Made by a program: the position numbers and the translations under genes. Shown one piece after another: positions 22,451 to 31,264 of a DNA stretch of 39,527 nucleotides. How positions within the stretch are numbered: position 1 is the stretch's first letter; every line of letters begins with the position of its first letter. The notes under the pieces are model-generated. The model was not told the origin of the DNA, searched no databases, and saw only the letters and a program-made list of their open reading frames with translations. Origin of the DNA: Nitratireductor indicus C115 (GTDB lineage Bacteria; Pseudomonadota; Alphaproteobacteria; Rhizobiales; Rhizobiaceae); contig NZ_AMSI01000021.1 in NCBI RefSeq assembly GCF_000300515.1, positions 1-39,527 of the forward strand. The letters are read 5' to 3'.

Positions 22451-25222
22451 ATGAACGCTGCAGCACGCCGCACCCGCTTTCGGGTTGAAGGCATGGATTG
22501 CGCAAGTTGCGCCGCCAAGATCGACAAAGCGGTCCGACGAATACCGGATGTCACAGATGTGAACGTGTCGGTTGTTGCTGGCACCGTGAGCGTTGAACAC
22601 GGAGACAAGCTCGATCTCGACACACTGGCCCAAAAGGTCAACCGGCTAGGCTATAAGGCCACACGCCTTGGTGCGGTGAAGAAGTCGAAGGCTGCGGAGA
22701 CCGCCCACGGTCAAGGCCGAAAATCCAACCATGCGGACCATGATCACGAGCACGTCGATCACGATCATTCGGGTCATGACCATGCCGGTCATGCGCATGG
22801 GCCGAAATGCAACCATGATCATCCTCCCCATGACCACGGCGATCACGATCATACGAGGCACGATCATTCCGCACATGTTCATGGTGCGGACTGCAAGCAC
22901 GACCATGCTGATCGCGATCACGCGGGGGACAGTCATTCAGGCGAAGATCGCGCTGCGAGTAGTTTTATCGAGGAGACTACGTCGGCAGGCGCGCATCAGA
23001 CCCGCTTTCGCGTCGCCGGCATGGATTGCGCGAGCTGCGCGGCCAAGATCGACACCGCAGTGCGTCGAATGCCGGATGTTACCGACGTGAAGGTTTCGGT
23101 GGTCGCCGGGACCATGACCGTTACGCATGAAAGCAATGCCGACATTGAAGGTCTCGCCCGCAAAGTCACCAGCCTTGGCTACAAGGCCGTGCCGATTCCG
23201 GCTTCCGGCCAGAAGTCAGGCTCTCCGGCTGCGGATCATGTCCACGGCCCGGATTGCCGTCACGAGCAGGATTCAAAGGCGGGCGGCAGTGGTGCCGGAA
23301 CCCCTGACGCGCTGGAAGGCATGCATGGCCATGATCACGGTCCCCAGGATGGACCATGGTGGAAAACATCCAAGGCGCAATTGACTGTCGTCTGCGGCAT
23401 TGCGCTGGCTGTCGCCTTCGTGCTGTCCAAATTGTTCCCGCAAACGCAGCCCTGGGGCTTCATCGCCGCCATGGCGGTCGGGCTGATCCCGATCTCCCGG
23501 CGTGCCCTGTTCGGCGCGGTCAATGGAAGTCCGTTCACCATCGAGACATTGATGACGGTCGCCGCGGTCGGGGCTGTCATCATCGACGCGGCCGAAGAGG
23601 CGGCGGTCGTGGTTTTCCTGTTCCTTGTCGGCGAGCTGCTCGAAGGCATCGCAACGGGCCGTGCCCGCGCCAGCATCCGGGCATTGGCGACACTGATGCC
23701 GAAAACGGCCTTGCTGGAGCGCGATGGCACGACGCAGACAGTTCCGGCGGAGAGCCTGTCTATCGACGCGGTGGTGCTTGTGCGGCCCGGTGACCGGGTG
23801 CCGGCGGACGGAGACGTCATTTCCGGCGAAAGCGCGGTCGACGAGGCGCCGGTAACCGGCGAGTCGGTGCCCAAGCGCAAGGAACCGGGAGACAAGGTTT
23901 TTGCGGGCACGGTGAATCAGGAAGGCGTGCTCAGGGTTCGCGTGACCGCCGCCGCCGAGGACAACACCATCTCGCGGATCATCGCCCTGGTCGAGGAGGC
24001 TCAGGAGTCGAAGGCTCCCACCGAACGGTTTATCGACCGCTTCTCTAAATACTACACGCCGGCGGTGATGGTCGTGGCCGCCCTGATCGCGATCCTGCCG
24101 CCGCTTCTTGCCGGTGCGGAATGGAACACCTGGATCTATCGCGGCCTTGCGGTGCTGCTGATCGGCTGCCCCTGCGCGCTCGTCATTTCAACGCCTGCAG
24201 CGATTGCCGCGGCTCTTTCCGCGGGCGCGCGCCGGGGCCTGCTCATGAAGGGCGGGGCGGTGCTGGAAAATCTCGGCAAGGTCGATTACGTCGCGCTCGA
24301 CAAGACGGGAACCTTGACGGAAGGCAAGCCGAAGGTCACCGATATTGTCGGCATCTCGCGTGACGAACGCGAAGTGCTGCGGCTTGCCGCCGCGCTTGAG
24401 GCCGGATCGAGCCATCCGCTGGCGACTGCGATCCTTGCCAGAGCGGAAGCCGAGGACGTCACGATCGTCGCGGCCAGCAATGCCGGCGCCATCGGCGGCA
24501 AGGGCGTTACCGGCACGGTGGATGGCGTCAAGCTGTTCCTGGCGTCTCCGAAAGCCGCAGCCGAGGAGGTTTCGCTCGACGCGGAACTGCAATCCCGCAT
24601 TGCCGCACTGAACGACGAAGGCAAGACGGTTTCGGTGCTGCTTGCGGGCGACGAGGTGGCGGGTCTGTTCGCCATTCGCGACGAACCGCGGGACGATGCA
24701 AAAACCGGCATAGCCGCCCTTCACGATCTCGGGGCCGGCACTGTGATGCTGACCGGCGACAACCGGCGCACCGCTGAAGCCATCGCGGCCTCGCTCGGCA
24801 TGGAGGCCCGCGCCGAGTTGATGCCGCAGGACAAGCAGAAGATTGTCGGTGAGCTTCGCGGCACAGGAAAGTTCGTGGCCAAGGTCGGCGACGGGATTAA
24901 TGATGCGCCAGCGCTCGCCGCCGCCGACATCGGCATCGCCATGGGCAGCGGTACGGACGTGGCGCTGGAAACGGCTGATGCCGCCGTCCTGCATGGCCGC
25001 GTCAGGGACGTCGCCAACATGATCTTGCTGTCGCGTCTCACAATGCGCAACATCCTCCAGAATATCACGCTTTCACTTGGCCTGAAGGTGGTGTTCCTGG
25101 TGACTACGGTTCTCGGCATCACCGGGCTTTGGCCCGCCATCCTGGCCGACACCGGCGCGACGGTGCTGGTCACGGCCAATGCGATGCGGCTGCTGGCCTG
25201 GAAGGGACTGCGCGACGCATGA
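22451..25222 (+). CDS. P1B-type Zn/Cd/Pb-exporting ATPase with two HMA domains and His-rich linkers
   Basis: 923 residues, longer than the usual 700-750. Two N-terminal heavy-metal-associated domains each carry GMDCASC (Cys17/Cys20 and Cys193/Cys196). Between them, and again after the second, lie linkers dense in His and Asp (about 82-160 and 250-295). The pump core has the TGES actuator loop, the transmembrane CPC (573-575), DKTGTL with phosphorylated Asp617, and GDGINDAPAL. The last helices carry NxxxxLxLK and DTGATVLVTANAMRLL, the P1B-2 (Zn2+/Cd2+/Pb2+) signature. It exports these metals from the cytosol. It has its own MerR-type promoter but sits directly behind the SPFH operon. Its substrate is inferred from subgroup motifs. 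Confidence 0.95.
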   Translation: MNAAARRTRFRVEGMDCASCAAKIDKAVRRIPDVTDVNVSVVAGTVSVEHGDKLDLDTLAQKVNRLGYKATRLGAVKKSKAAETAHGQGRKSNHADHDHEHVDHDHSGHDHAGHAHGPKCNHDHPPHDHGDHDHTRHDHSAHVHGADCKHDHADRDHAGDSHSGEDRAASSFIEETTSAGAHQTRFRVAGMDCASCAAKIDTAVRRMPDVTDVKVSVVAGTMTVTHESNADIEGLARKVTSLGYKAVPIPASGQKSGSPAADHVHGPDCRHEQDSKAGGSGAGTPDALEGMHGHDHGPQDGPWWKTSKAQLTVVCGIALAVAFVLSKLFPQTQPWGFIAAMAVGLIPISRRALFGAVNGSPFTIETLMTVAAVGAVIIDAAEEAAVVVFLFLVGELLEGIATGRARASIRALATLMPKTALLERDGTTQTVPAESLSIDAVVLVRPGDRVPADGDVISGESAVDEAPVTGESVPKRKEPGDKVFAGTVNQEGVLRVRVTAAAEDNTISRIIALVEEAQESKAPTERFIDRFSKYYTPAVMVVAALIAILPPLLAGAEWNTWIYRGLAVLLIGCPCALVISTPAAIAAALSAGARRGLLMKGGAVLENLGKVDYVALDKTGTLTEGKPKVTDIVGISRDEREVLRLAAALEAGSSHPLATAILARAEAEDVTIVAASNAGAIGGKGVTGTVDGVKLFLASPKAAAEEVSLDAELQSRIAALNDEGKTVSVLLAGDEVAGLFAIRDEPRDDAKTGIAALHDLGAGTVMLTGDNRRTAEAIAASLGMEARAELMPQDKQKIVGELRGTGKFVAKVGDGINDAPALAAADIGIAMGSGTDVALETADAAVLHGRVRDVANMILLSRLTMRNILQNITLSLGLKVVFLVTTVLGITGLWPAILADTGATVLVTANAMRLLAWKGLRDA

Positions 25223-25265
25223 GGGCGCGGCATTCGGAGACCCTAGCGAGTGCGATGTCGCGATC

Positions 25266-26063
25266 ATGCGGTCTGACTGCCCCGGCGGCCGTGCTGTCGG
25301 TCGGCAACGCGTCGGTCCGGGTGAGGTGACCGCATTGGCTCACGGTCAGCGCATCGCAGCGGTCGACATCGCGCGCGGTCTCGCGATCGCAGGGGTCGTT
25401 CTTTTCCATATCGTCTGGGATCTGGAGTTCACCGGGATCATCAGCGGAGTGGCCCGGCACCCGGCCTGGCTGGCTTTCGGGCGAAGCCTTGCCGGGACGT
25501 TCATGTTTCTCGTCGGGATCAGCCTCGTCCTCGCCCACCATGCTGCCGTGGATAAGGGGGCGTTTGCCCGCCGGCTTCTGACCATAGTGGTCGCCGCCGG
25601 CGCCATCACTGTCGTTACCTGGTTCGTCTTTCCCGAGAGCTTCATCTATTTCGGGATCTTGCACGCAATCGCGGCCGCCACGCTTGTCGGCGCAGCATTC
25701 CTGCGCGCCGGCGCTCCACTTTGCCTGGGTGCCGCGGTTGCTGTTGTGCTGCTTCCATTCTTCGTTCAATCGCCGGTTTTCGACACACGATGGCTGGCCT
25801 GGATCGGATTCGCCGAGAACCCACTCCCCAGCAACGACTTTGTTCCCGTTTTCCCGTGGGTCGGTATAACGCTTTTCGGCATGGCTACGGCGAAGCTGCT
25901 CCGACTTGGCTCCAATCGAAGTCCTTCCTCGAAGGCCCCTCCCCGAGGCGGATCGGCTGCCGCATTGATCTGGATGGGGAAACAGAGCCTGCCGATCTAC
26001 CTTCTGCACCAGCCGCTTCTCCTGGCTTTCATCATTCCTCTTTCGTGGGCTCTTTCGAATTGA
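25266..26063 (+). CDS. DUF1624 (heparan-alpha-glucosaminide acetyltransferase-like) membrane protein
   Basis: About 265 residues with seven or eight membrane helices. The opening RIAAVDIARGLAIAGVVLFHIVWDLEF is characteristic of the DUF1624/acyltransferase-3-related group, and the end (MGKQSLPIYLLHQPLLLAFI) matches it. These proteins are thought to move acyl groups across membranes, and bacterial functions are largely unknown. The start is uncertain: ATG at 25266 lacks a clear ribosome binding site, while GTG at 25326, just before TALAHGQRIAAVD, has GGTGAG too close. Its relation to the preceding ATPase gene is only positional. Confidence 0.8.
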   Translation: MRSDCPGGRAVGRQRVGPGEVTALAHGQRIAAVDIARGLAIAGVVLFHIVWDLEFTGIISGVARHPAWLAFGRSLAGTFMFLVGISLVLAHHAAVDKGAFARRLLTIVVAAGAITVVTWFVFPESFIYFGILHAIAAATLVGAAFLRAGAPLCLGAAVAVVLLPFFVQSPVFDTRWLAWIGFAENPLPSNDFVPVFPWVGITLFGMATAKLLRLGSNRSPSSKAPPRGGSAAALIWMGKQSLPIYLLHQPLLLAFIIPLSWALSN

Positions 26064-26171
26064 TGACTACTTCGTGTGACGGGACAATCTCCTGTCCGAA
26101 CCAGTTCCCACGAACAACATTGGCGAGAAGCAGCCATAGCGAGCCGCATATTCAGGGAGGAGTGACCTTGG

Positions 26172-26885
26172 ATGCATGAGGACCTGCCAGACGCGCCAAG
26201 CTCGGAGAACGGACAGGTAAACAAGACGGGACAGGTCTATGGCCGCCTCAAATCGCTTATCGTCATGCAGAAGCTGCCGCCACGCACCTCCCTGGAGATG
26301 AAGAACATCGCTGACCGATTTGGGGTCAGCATCACGCCAGTACGCGAAGCCCTCATCCTGCTCGCGAATGAAGGGATCATCGCGAAGGATGGCAGCCGGA
26401 GCTACATGACCCGACCCTTGACCGTCAACGAGGTTTCCGCCGACTACGAAACAGCATTCATGATCGCACAATATTGCCTGCAAAACGGCGTGTTCCAGTT
26501 CTCGGCAAGAGGATTGCGATTGGTCGAGCTCGACCTGGCTATCAGGCAGCCCGCATCCGACAGTGCTGGAGCTGCAGCACTCGCGATCGAAGCAGTCTAT
26601 GAGCGTATCGCCGGCTTGACCGACAATCTGCGGATGGTACGCCTGATGCTGGAATTCAATGACCGAACGACTTTCATTCGGCAGCTCGACATGAAGAACG
26701 AGGCGAGGCTCCACGAGACGATTGCCGCAATGACGGAATTTCTTGCCGCTCTCGACAAAGGCAGCATCAACGATGCACTTCGCAACCTTGAAGAGCAATA
26801 CGAGCGGAAGAGGGAATTTATCCCTGATCTCGTCCGGAAAGGAAACCTTTACGCCCTCGAGGCCGTTGATATCTTCACTCAGTAG
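26172..26885 (+). CDS. GntR-family transcriptional regulator (FadR/FCD-like)
   Basis: 237 residues. The winged helix is clear (QVYGRLKSLIVMQKLPPRTSLEMKNIADRFGVSITPVREALILLANEGII). A helical effector domain of about 140 residues follows, resembling FCD domains but without an obvious set of metal-binding His. The ribosome binding region is AGGGAGGAG, somewhat upstream. A second gene 51 bases downstream encodes a similar-sized helical domain without the DNA-binding half. The effector and targets are unknown; alaX and the DUF1624 gene are neighbours. Confidence 0.88.
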   Translation: MHEDLPDAPSSENGQVNKTGQVYGRLKSLIVMQKLPPRTSLEMKNIADRFGVSITPVREALILLANEGIIAKDGSRSYMTRPLTVNEVSADYETAFMIAQYCLQNGVFQFSARGLRLVELDLAIRQPASDSAGAAALAIEAVYERIAGLTDNLRMVRLMLEFNDRTTFIRQLDMKNEARLHETIAAMTEFLAALDKGSINDALRNLEEQYERKREFIPDLVRKGNLYALEAVDIFTQ

Positions 26886-26936
26886 CGGCGATGCAAGGAT
26901 GGATATCAATAGACAAACGGGCACCCGAAAACAGCG

Positions 26937-27434
26937 ATGAACACCTTGATTGACCACAGCCCGGCTAGTGCAGCCAATGCTATGCGCGACGAGTTTGGAA
27001 TGGCACGTGCCATCTTGGAATACAGTATTCGCGAGAATATTGCCGGTTTCACTTTGTCCGGATTAAAGATCCCCCGCGTTATCCAATGCTGGGGTCCGGG
27101 CACCTCGTTGCCGGAATCCGCAGATTTCGTGCTTGAGGTGGCCATCTTTCAGGAGCATCTCGCAGACAGGATCACTGCCCTCTCCCAAAATCGGAAGCTA
27201 CTCGAAGAGATTTGGCGATTCAACGAGGTCTCGCGCAGATTCCGGGAGCACGAGTTGACGATCCCTGAAGCAGCAAGTGACATTCTTGATCAACTGGCCA
27301 ACCTAGTGAATGCGCTCTTCGCGCAGGATGTCGACGCGGCACTTGCTGTTCTTCAACACTGCCACCTCCGACGCTTCGATCTCGCCGATGCAATCGTGCC
27401 GAGAATTTCGCAGCGCCAAGCCGAGATCGCCTAA
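26937..27434 (+). CDS. Stand-alone helical domain resembling a GntR effector domain
   Basis: 165 residues, mainly helical and soluble, with no winged helix. The pattern (FVLEVAIFQEHLADRITALSQNRKLLEEIWRFNEVSRRFREHELTIPEA ... LFAQDVDAALAVLQHCHLRRFDLADAIVP) resembles the C-terminal FCD-like region of GntR regulators such as its neighbour. It could be a partner that modulates the regulator, or the remnant of a duplicated regulator. It is convergent with alaX, with stop codons 7 bases apart. The family assignment is tentative. Confidence 0.6.
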   Translation: MNTLIDHSPASAANAMRDEFGMARAILEYSIRENIAGFTLSGLKIPRVIQCWGPGTSLPESADFVLEVAIFQEHLADRITALSQNRKLLEEIWRFNEVSRRFREHELTIPEAASDILDQLANLVNALFAQDVDAALAVLQHCHLRRFDLADAIVPRISQRQAEIA

Positions 27435-27441
27435 TGTCGGC

Positions 27442-28191
27442 CTATGTCGATGGGTGCGGGGAGGCATGGGCGAGAAACGGGAACGACTCCATTTCCGTCA
27501 ACGACATCTTCACCCGCACCTGGTCGTTACCCATCGGGACAATTCCGTTGATCGTAACATTCCCGATTTCGGATGTGTTGCGTACGTGGAGCCCGTCGCA
27601 GGCTTGAACCTCGAAATTGCCGAGGCCGACAACACGAATGGCGTCGCGGGCCTGGGGCCACGTGAACTGTTCCACCCGTTCATCGCTGGCCAATTTGGTC
27701 GGTTCGCGCCAGCCGACATCGACTGGCAGGTCCTGTGTCGCCAGCCTGTGAACCTGATGCTGCAGCAAGGTAGTGCTCATGGCCGTGTGATCGACCTTGA
27801 AATCAATGTGGCCACGCCCCGGCCCCACCTGGCCCCCAACGATGGCGAACGGGAAAGCGAGCGCGATGATGTGCAGCGCGGTGTGCGTTCTCATGCGCAG
27901 ATAGCGCTGCATCGAGTCGACCTTCACGGTCACCTCGTCGCCAATCGCTAAGCGGCCAGCATTGATGTCAACACGATGGCCCAGCCTCCCATGCTCGAGC
28001 CAGACGCCACCAAGAACGCCAAGTCGTGTTCCGTCGTCGAGAAGCAGAGACCCGCAATCAGGCGACGAAACGCCGATCCCAGGATAATAGACGGTCCGGT
28101 CGACGACGAGGATGTCGCCACGCATGTCGAGAACCCTCGCAACAGTGTCAGTCCTATAGGGCCTCTGTGCATTATCGGGACATAGATTCAC
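27442..28191 (-). CDS. alaX: Alanyl-tRNA editing protein (AlaX-like)
   Basis: About 249 residues from a GTG at 28191. The zinc/catalytic motifs of the AlaRS editing domain are present: HxxxH in RTHTALHII and CxxxH in CDGLHVRNTSEIG. The N-terminal barrel has VVDRTVYYPGIGVSSPDCGSL in place of the usual DRTxFYPxGGGQPxDxG, so its glycine loop is altered. It should hydrolyse Ser- or Gly-mischarged tRNA-Ala. The first codons overlap the last 20 bases of the transposase gene on the same strand, so the natural 5' end and promoter may have been replaced by transposon sequence; the start is uncertain. Confidence 0.82.
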   Translation of the reverse strand: MNLCPDNAQRPYRTDTVARVLDMRGDILVVDRTVYYPGIGVSSPDCGSLLLDDGTRLGVLGGVWLEHGRLGHRVDINAGRLAIGDEVTVKVDSMQRYLRMRTHTALHIIALAFPFAIVGGQVGPGRGHIDFKVDHTAMSTTLLQHQVHRLATQDLPVDVGWREPTKLASDERVEQFTWPQARDAIRVVGLGNFEVQACDGLHVRNTSEIGNVTINGIVPMGNDQVRVKMSLTEMESFPFLAHASPHPST

Positions 28192-31135
28192 GGTAGCTAT
28201 CGGGGATTCGAAGGGGCATGAGTCCGTCGGCATCGAGTTCAATGCCGTCTGACCAGACATAATCGCCGGTGAGGTTGATCCGGTCCCAGCCCAAAGGTGA
28301 AAGCTGCGAGAGTAGAGCGGGATCAATTTTCACTCCGCGACTTCCAAGTTCACTCACGGCGCGGTCGAGATAGCGGCAGTTGAACAGGATGATTGCGGCG
28401 GTGACGAGATTGAGTGCTGCCGCTCGCATTTGCTGATTTTCGATACCGCGATCCCGGAAGCGGCCGAGCCGGTGGAACGCAACCGCGCGCGCCAGACTGT
28501 TTCGCGCTTCGCCCTTATTGAGTTCACCCGTGACAAGCTGGCGAAGCGCCGGATCCTTGAACCATCGCAATGTGAAGAGTGTGCGCTCGATACGGCCGAC
28601 CTCGCGAAGGGCAGCGGCAAGGCTGTTTTGTTGCCGGTAGGCTGAGAGCTTTTTCAGGATCAGCGATGGGGTGATGGTTCGGTCGCGCATCGCCCTAATG
28701 ACGCGATGAATGTCGGGCCAGTGATTGACGATCAGATCGCGGTTGAGCCTGTTCCCGAACAGCGGCGCGAGGCGTCCGTAACGCTTGGGCGGCTCGAAGG
28801 AATAGAGGCGGCGATCGGAGAGGCGCGGAATACGTGGCTCAAAATCAAGCCCGAGCAGGTCCATGACCGCAAACACGATATCGGAGACGCCGCCGCCATC
28901 GACGTGCAGCGCGGAAAGGTTGGCGTTGCTTTCGTGGCCGAGAATGCCGTCGAGGGCATGGATCGCTTCGCCGGCAGTGCCCGCGATCACGGTTTGATGG
29001 AGCGGTGCGTAGCGGTCGGTGATGGTGGTGTAGATTTTGACGATCGGGTCGCGGCCGTAATGCGCGTTGACCTGACCGCCAGCCTCCCCGGCGCCACCAA
29101 GATAATAAGCCTGCCCATCGGCAGAGGCGCGCCAGCCCTCACCGAACCAGGCCGCCATTGGTTCGGCCTGTATGGCGTCGGTCAGACAGCCGAGCGCGGC
29201 GCGAAACGTCTCTTCACGCATGTGCCACGTCTGCATGCGCAGGAGCGTGCGCCGCGATGCCACGCCGCAGACCTCAGCCATCCGTGACAGGCCGAGGTTC
29301 GTCGCTTCCGCAATCATAGCTGCGAGAAAGGATCGTTCATCGCTGGGCGGCAACCCGGTCGAGACATGACCGAAATGGCTGGTGAAACCGGTCCAACGTT
29401 CGACCTGAGACAAAACATCGGTGATGCGCGTCGTCGGCACGAGATTGTAGCAGGTCCGGACGAACTGTCTGCCATCGTCGCGTTCGGCAAGATCGGTTTT
29501 CGGCTCTTTCGGAAACCGCAGTCGGTCACCGGAAAACAGCGCGGGATCGCCGCTGGTCAGCCCCCCTGATACCTTGAGCAGCGCAGTATCCAGTTCGGCC
29601 GCGCGGGCATCGAGCCACACATGAGGATCAGGAATATCGGAGACCTGTGCCGGGACCGGATCCGTACTCGGTGAAAGCAGCGTTTCCAGAGAGCGGTGCA
29701 GTCGGGAGGTTGGCACCCAGATGTCGCCCGCCGCCAGTGCTCCAGCCAACGCGGAATAGGTCGCCAGCTCCCAATGGGTTCGGTCGATCTTGTCGTCCGT
29801 GACGACATAGCGCTGCCATCGCCGCTCGATATGCCCGAGCGGCAAGCCATCAGGGAGCGCCGTGCGCCAGTCGCCATCGAGTTCGGCCAGGATCGCCATC
29901 GCTGCACGGAGCGGCGCGGTACCCTTGCGACCCTCGAACGTGAACGCTTTCAGGAAGCGCGGCCCCGCCCGCTTGAACGTCCGATATTCTGGCCCGATTT
30001 CACTGATGGCATTATCTCGTCCCGGCCTCGTGGTTCGCCGGAGAAGAGCAGCGTCGGCATCGATCGTATCGAGCGAGGCGACCGCTGCGACCGCTGCTGC
30101 AATATCGCCGCCGGCGCGTGCGGCTTTGCTGACCGCCTCAAGCACGTCGGCGACACGGATTAATCGGTCGCGGCCCTGGTCGGCAGAAGCGGCAACCGTC
30201 TGTTCAAGGCGTTTGCGGGCACGCAGATGCGCTCGCCCGATGAGCGAGTCGAACATACCGATAGCTGTGTCAGTCAGCGTGGCCTCAAACTCGCGCAGCG
30301 TCGCCACAAGAATAACATGCCGCCGCGCCGACCCCATCTGCTGGAATGCCTGCGCGGTGTAGCGGACCCCTTCGCGCGCAAATTGCTCCATTCGGGGTTC
30401 GTATCGTCTATCGATGGCGGGCGTCCTGATGCCGCGAACCAGTGCGATCTTGTCAAGAATACCGACGAGCGAGGCAGAGGCGACGCGCGGGGTGGGTTCC
30501 CGTAGCCAGGAAAATCGGCTTTGCCTATCGTGCGTTTTCTCGGCGATAAGCGCGTCAAGTCGGCTATGGGTGGCCGGATCGAGACGATTGTCGATGTCGG
30601 CGATGATCCGGTTTTCGGCCGCGTGCATCGCTTCGGCGGCCATGCGCTCGACCACGGTGATTCCGGAAATGACTATCTTACGGAAGCGCAGTTCGTCGAG
30701 GAAGTTGCCCAACAAGACGCGTCCGTTGGTCAGGCCGACAGCTTCGGCTTCCAGCCACGCTCGAAGCGTTGCGCGCATCGGCTTGGTGAGGTCGGTGAAC
30801 CCGAAACGCGCCTTGATCGCGAGAAGCTGATCGTAGCGTGTGGGCGTCCGTCGTGCGAAACCGCCGATCACTTCTGCATCGATCCCGATCTGCTCAGCGA
30901 TATGGTCGAGCATGACAGCGGGCAGCAATTCGCCGCGTCGGAGATGCCTCCCCGGATAACGCAGACAGCAAAGCTGCAAAGCATAGCCAAGCCGGGTCTC
31001 AGGCGTGCGGGCGCTGTTGATGGCAGCTAGGTCGTTTACGTCCAGACTGTGATGGCGGACGACCGTCGTCTCGTCTTCGGGCAGCGCCAACAAAGCGTCG
31101 CGCTGAGGGCCGGTCATGTAAATGCGTGCTGGCAT
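28172..31135 (-). CDS. tnpA: Tn3-family transposase
   Basis: 987 residues, the normal length for the family, with no internal stop. The N-terminal DUF4158-like DNA-binding region (LALPEDETTVVRHHSLDVNDLAAIN, RTPETRLGYALQLCCLRYPGR) and the C-terminal DDE Tnp_Tn3 domain (HVDGGGVSDIVFAVMDLLGLDFEPRIPRLSDRRLY ... LNLVTAAIILFNCRYLDRAV) are both clear. It catalyses cointegrate transposition. AAGGGA precedes the ATG. Its stop lies inside the beginning of alaX. Confidence 0.96.
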   Translation of the reverse strand: MPARIYMTGPQRDALLALPEDETTVVRHHSLDVNDLAAINSARTPETRLGYALQLCCLRYPGRHLRRGELLPAVMLDHIAEQIGIDAEVIGGFARRTPTRYDQLLAIKARFGFTDLTKPMRATLRAWLEAEAVGLTNGRVLLGNFLDELRFRKIVISGITVVERMAAEAMHAAENRIIADIDNRLDPATHSRLDALIAEKTHDRQSRFSWLREPTPRVASASLVGILDKIALVRGIRTPAIDRRYEPRMEQFAREGVRYTAQAFQQMGSARRHVILVATLREFEATLTDTAIGMFDSLIGRAHLRARKRLEQTVAASADQGRDRLIRVADVLEAVSKAARAGGDIAAAVAAVASLDTIDADAALLRRTTRPGRDNAISEIGPEYRTFKRAGPRFLKAFTFEGRKGTAPLRAAMAILAELDGDWRTALPDGLPLGHIERRWQRYVVTDDKIDRTHWELATYSALAGALAAGDIWVPTSRLHRSLETLLSPSTDPVPAQVSDIPDPHVWLDARAAELDTALLKVSGGLTSGDPALFSGDRLRFPKEPKTDLAERDDGRQFVRTCYNLVPTTRITDVLSQVERWTGFTSHFGHVSTGLPPSDERSFLAAMIAEATNLGLSRMAEVCGVASRRTLLRMQTWHMREETFRAALGCLTDAIQAEPMAAWFGEGWRASADGQAYYLGGAGEAGGQVNAHYGRDPIVKIYTTITDRYAPLHQTVIAGTAGEAIHALDGILGHESNANLSALHVDGGGVSDIVFAVMDLLGLDFEPRIPRLSDRRLYSFEPPKRYGRLAPLFGNRLNRDLIVNHWPDIHRVIRAMRDRTITPSLILKKLSAYRQQNSLAAALREVGRIERTLFTLRWFKDPALRQLVTGELNKGEARNSLARAVAFHRLGRFRDRGIENQQMRAAALNLVTAAIILFNCRYLDRAVSELGSRGVKIDPALLSQLSPLGWDRINLTGDYVWSDGIELDADGLMPLRIPDSYRESMSR

Positions 31136-31264
31136 CGGTTATCCCTTTCAAAAATCACTTGCCTTTTGATACAGTTTTGCAAGAGGATTGTGAAAGGCAT
31201 TGAGCCTTGATTTGCGGTCATGGTCATCCTGCTTCCGTAGACGGCCGTTTGTGAAAGGATCGAA
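31136..31264. promoter_or_regulatory. Probable res region between tnpA and tnpR
   Basis: 129 bases separating the divergent transposase and resolvase genes, the usual place for the resolution site and both promoters. TGAAAGG occurs twice in direct orientation (31191-31197 and 31252-31258) and once inverted (31144-31150). The outer copies coincide with the ribosome binding sites of the two genes. No further res subsites could be resolved by eye. Confidence 0.5.

Noticed and set aside
24188-24994. Leftward frame inside the first P1B ATPase
   Set aside because: It overlaps the catalytic core of a clear ATPase and has no motif of its own.
25170-26009. Long leftward frame antisense to the DUF1624 gene
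   Set aside because: Its product is charged and featureless, while the rightward frame has membrane helices and family blocks.
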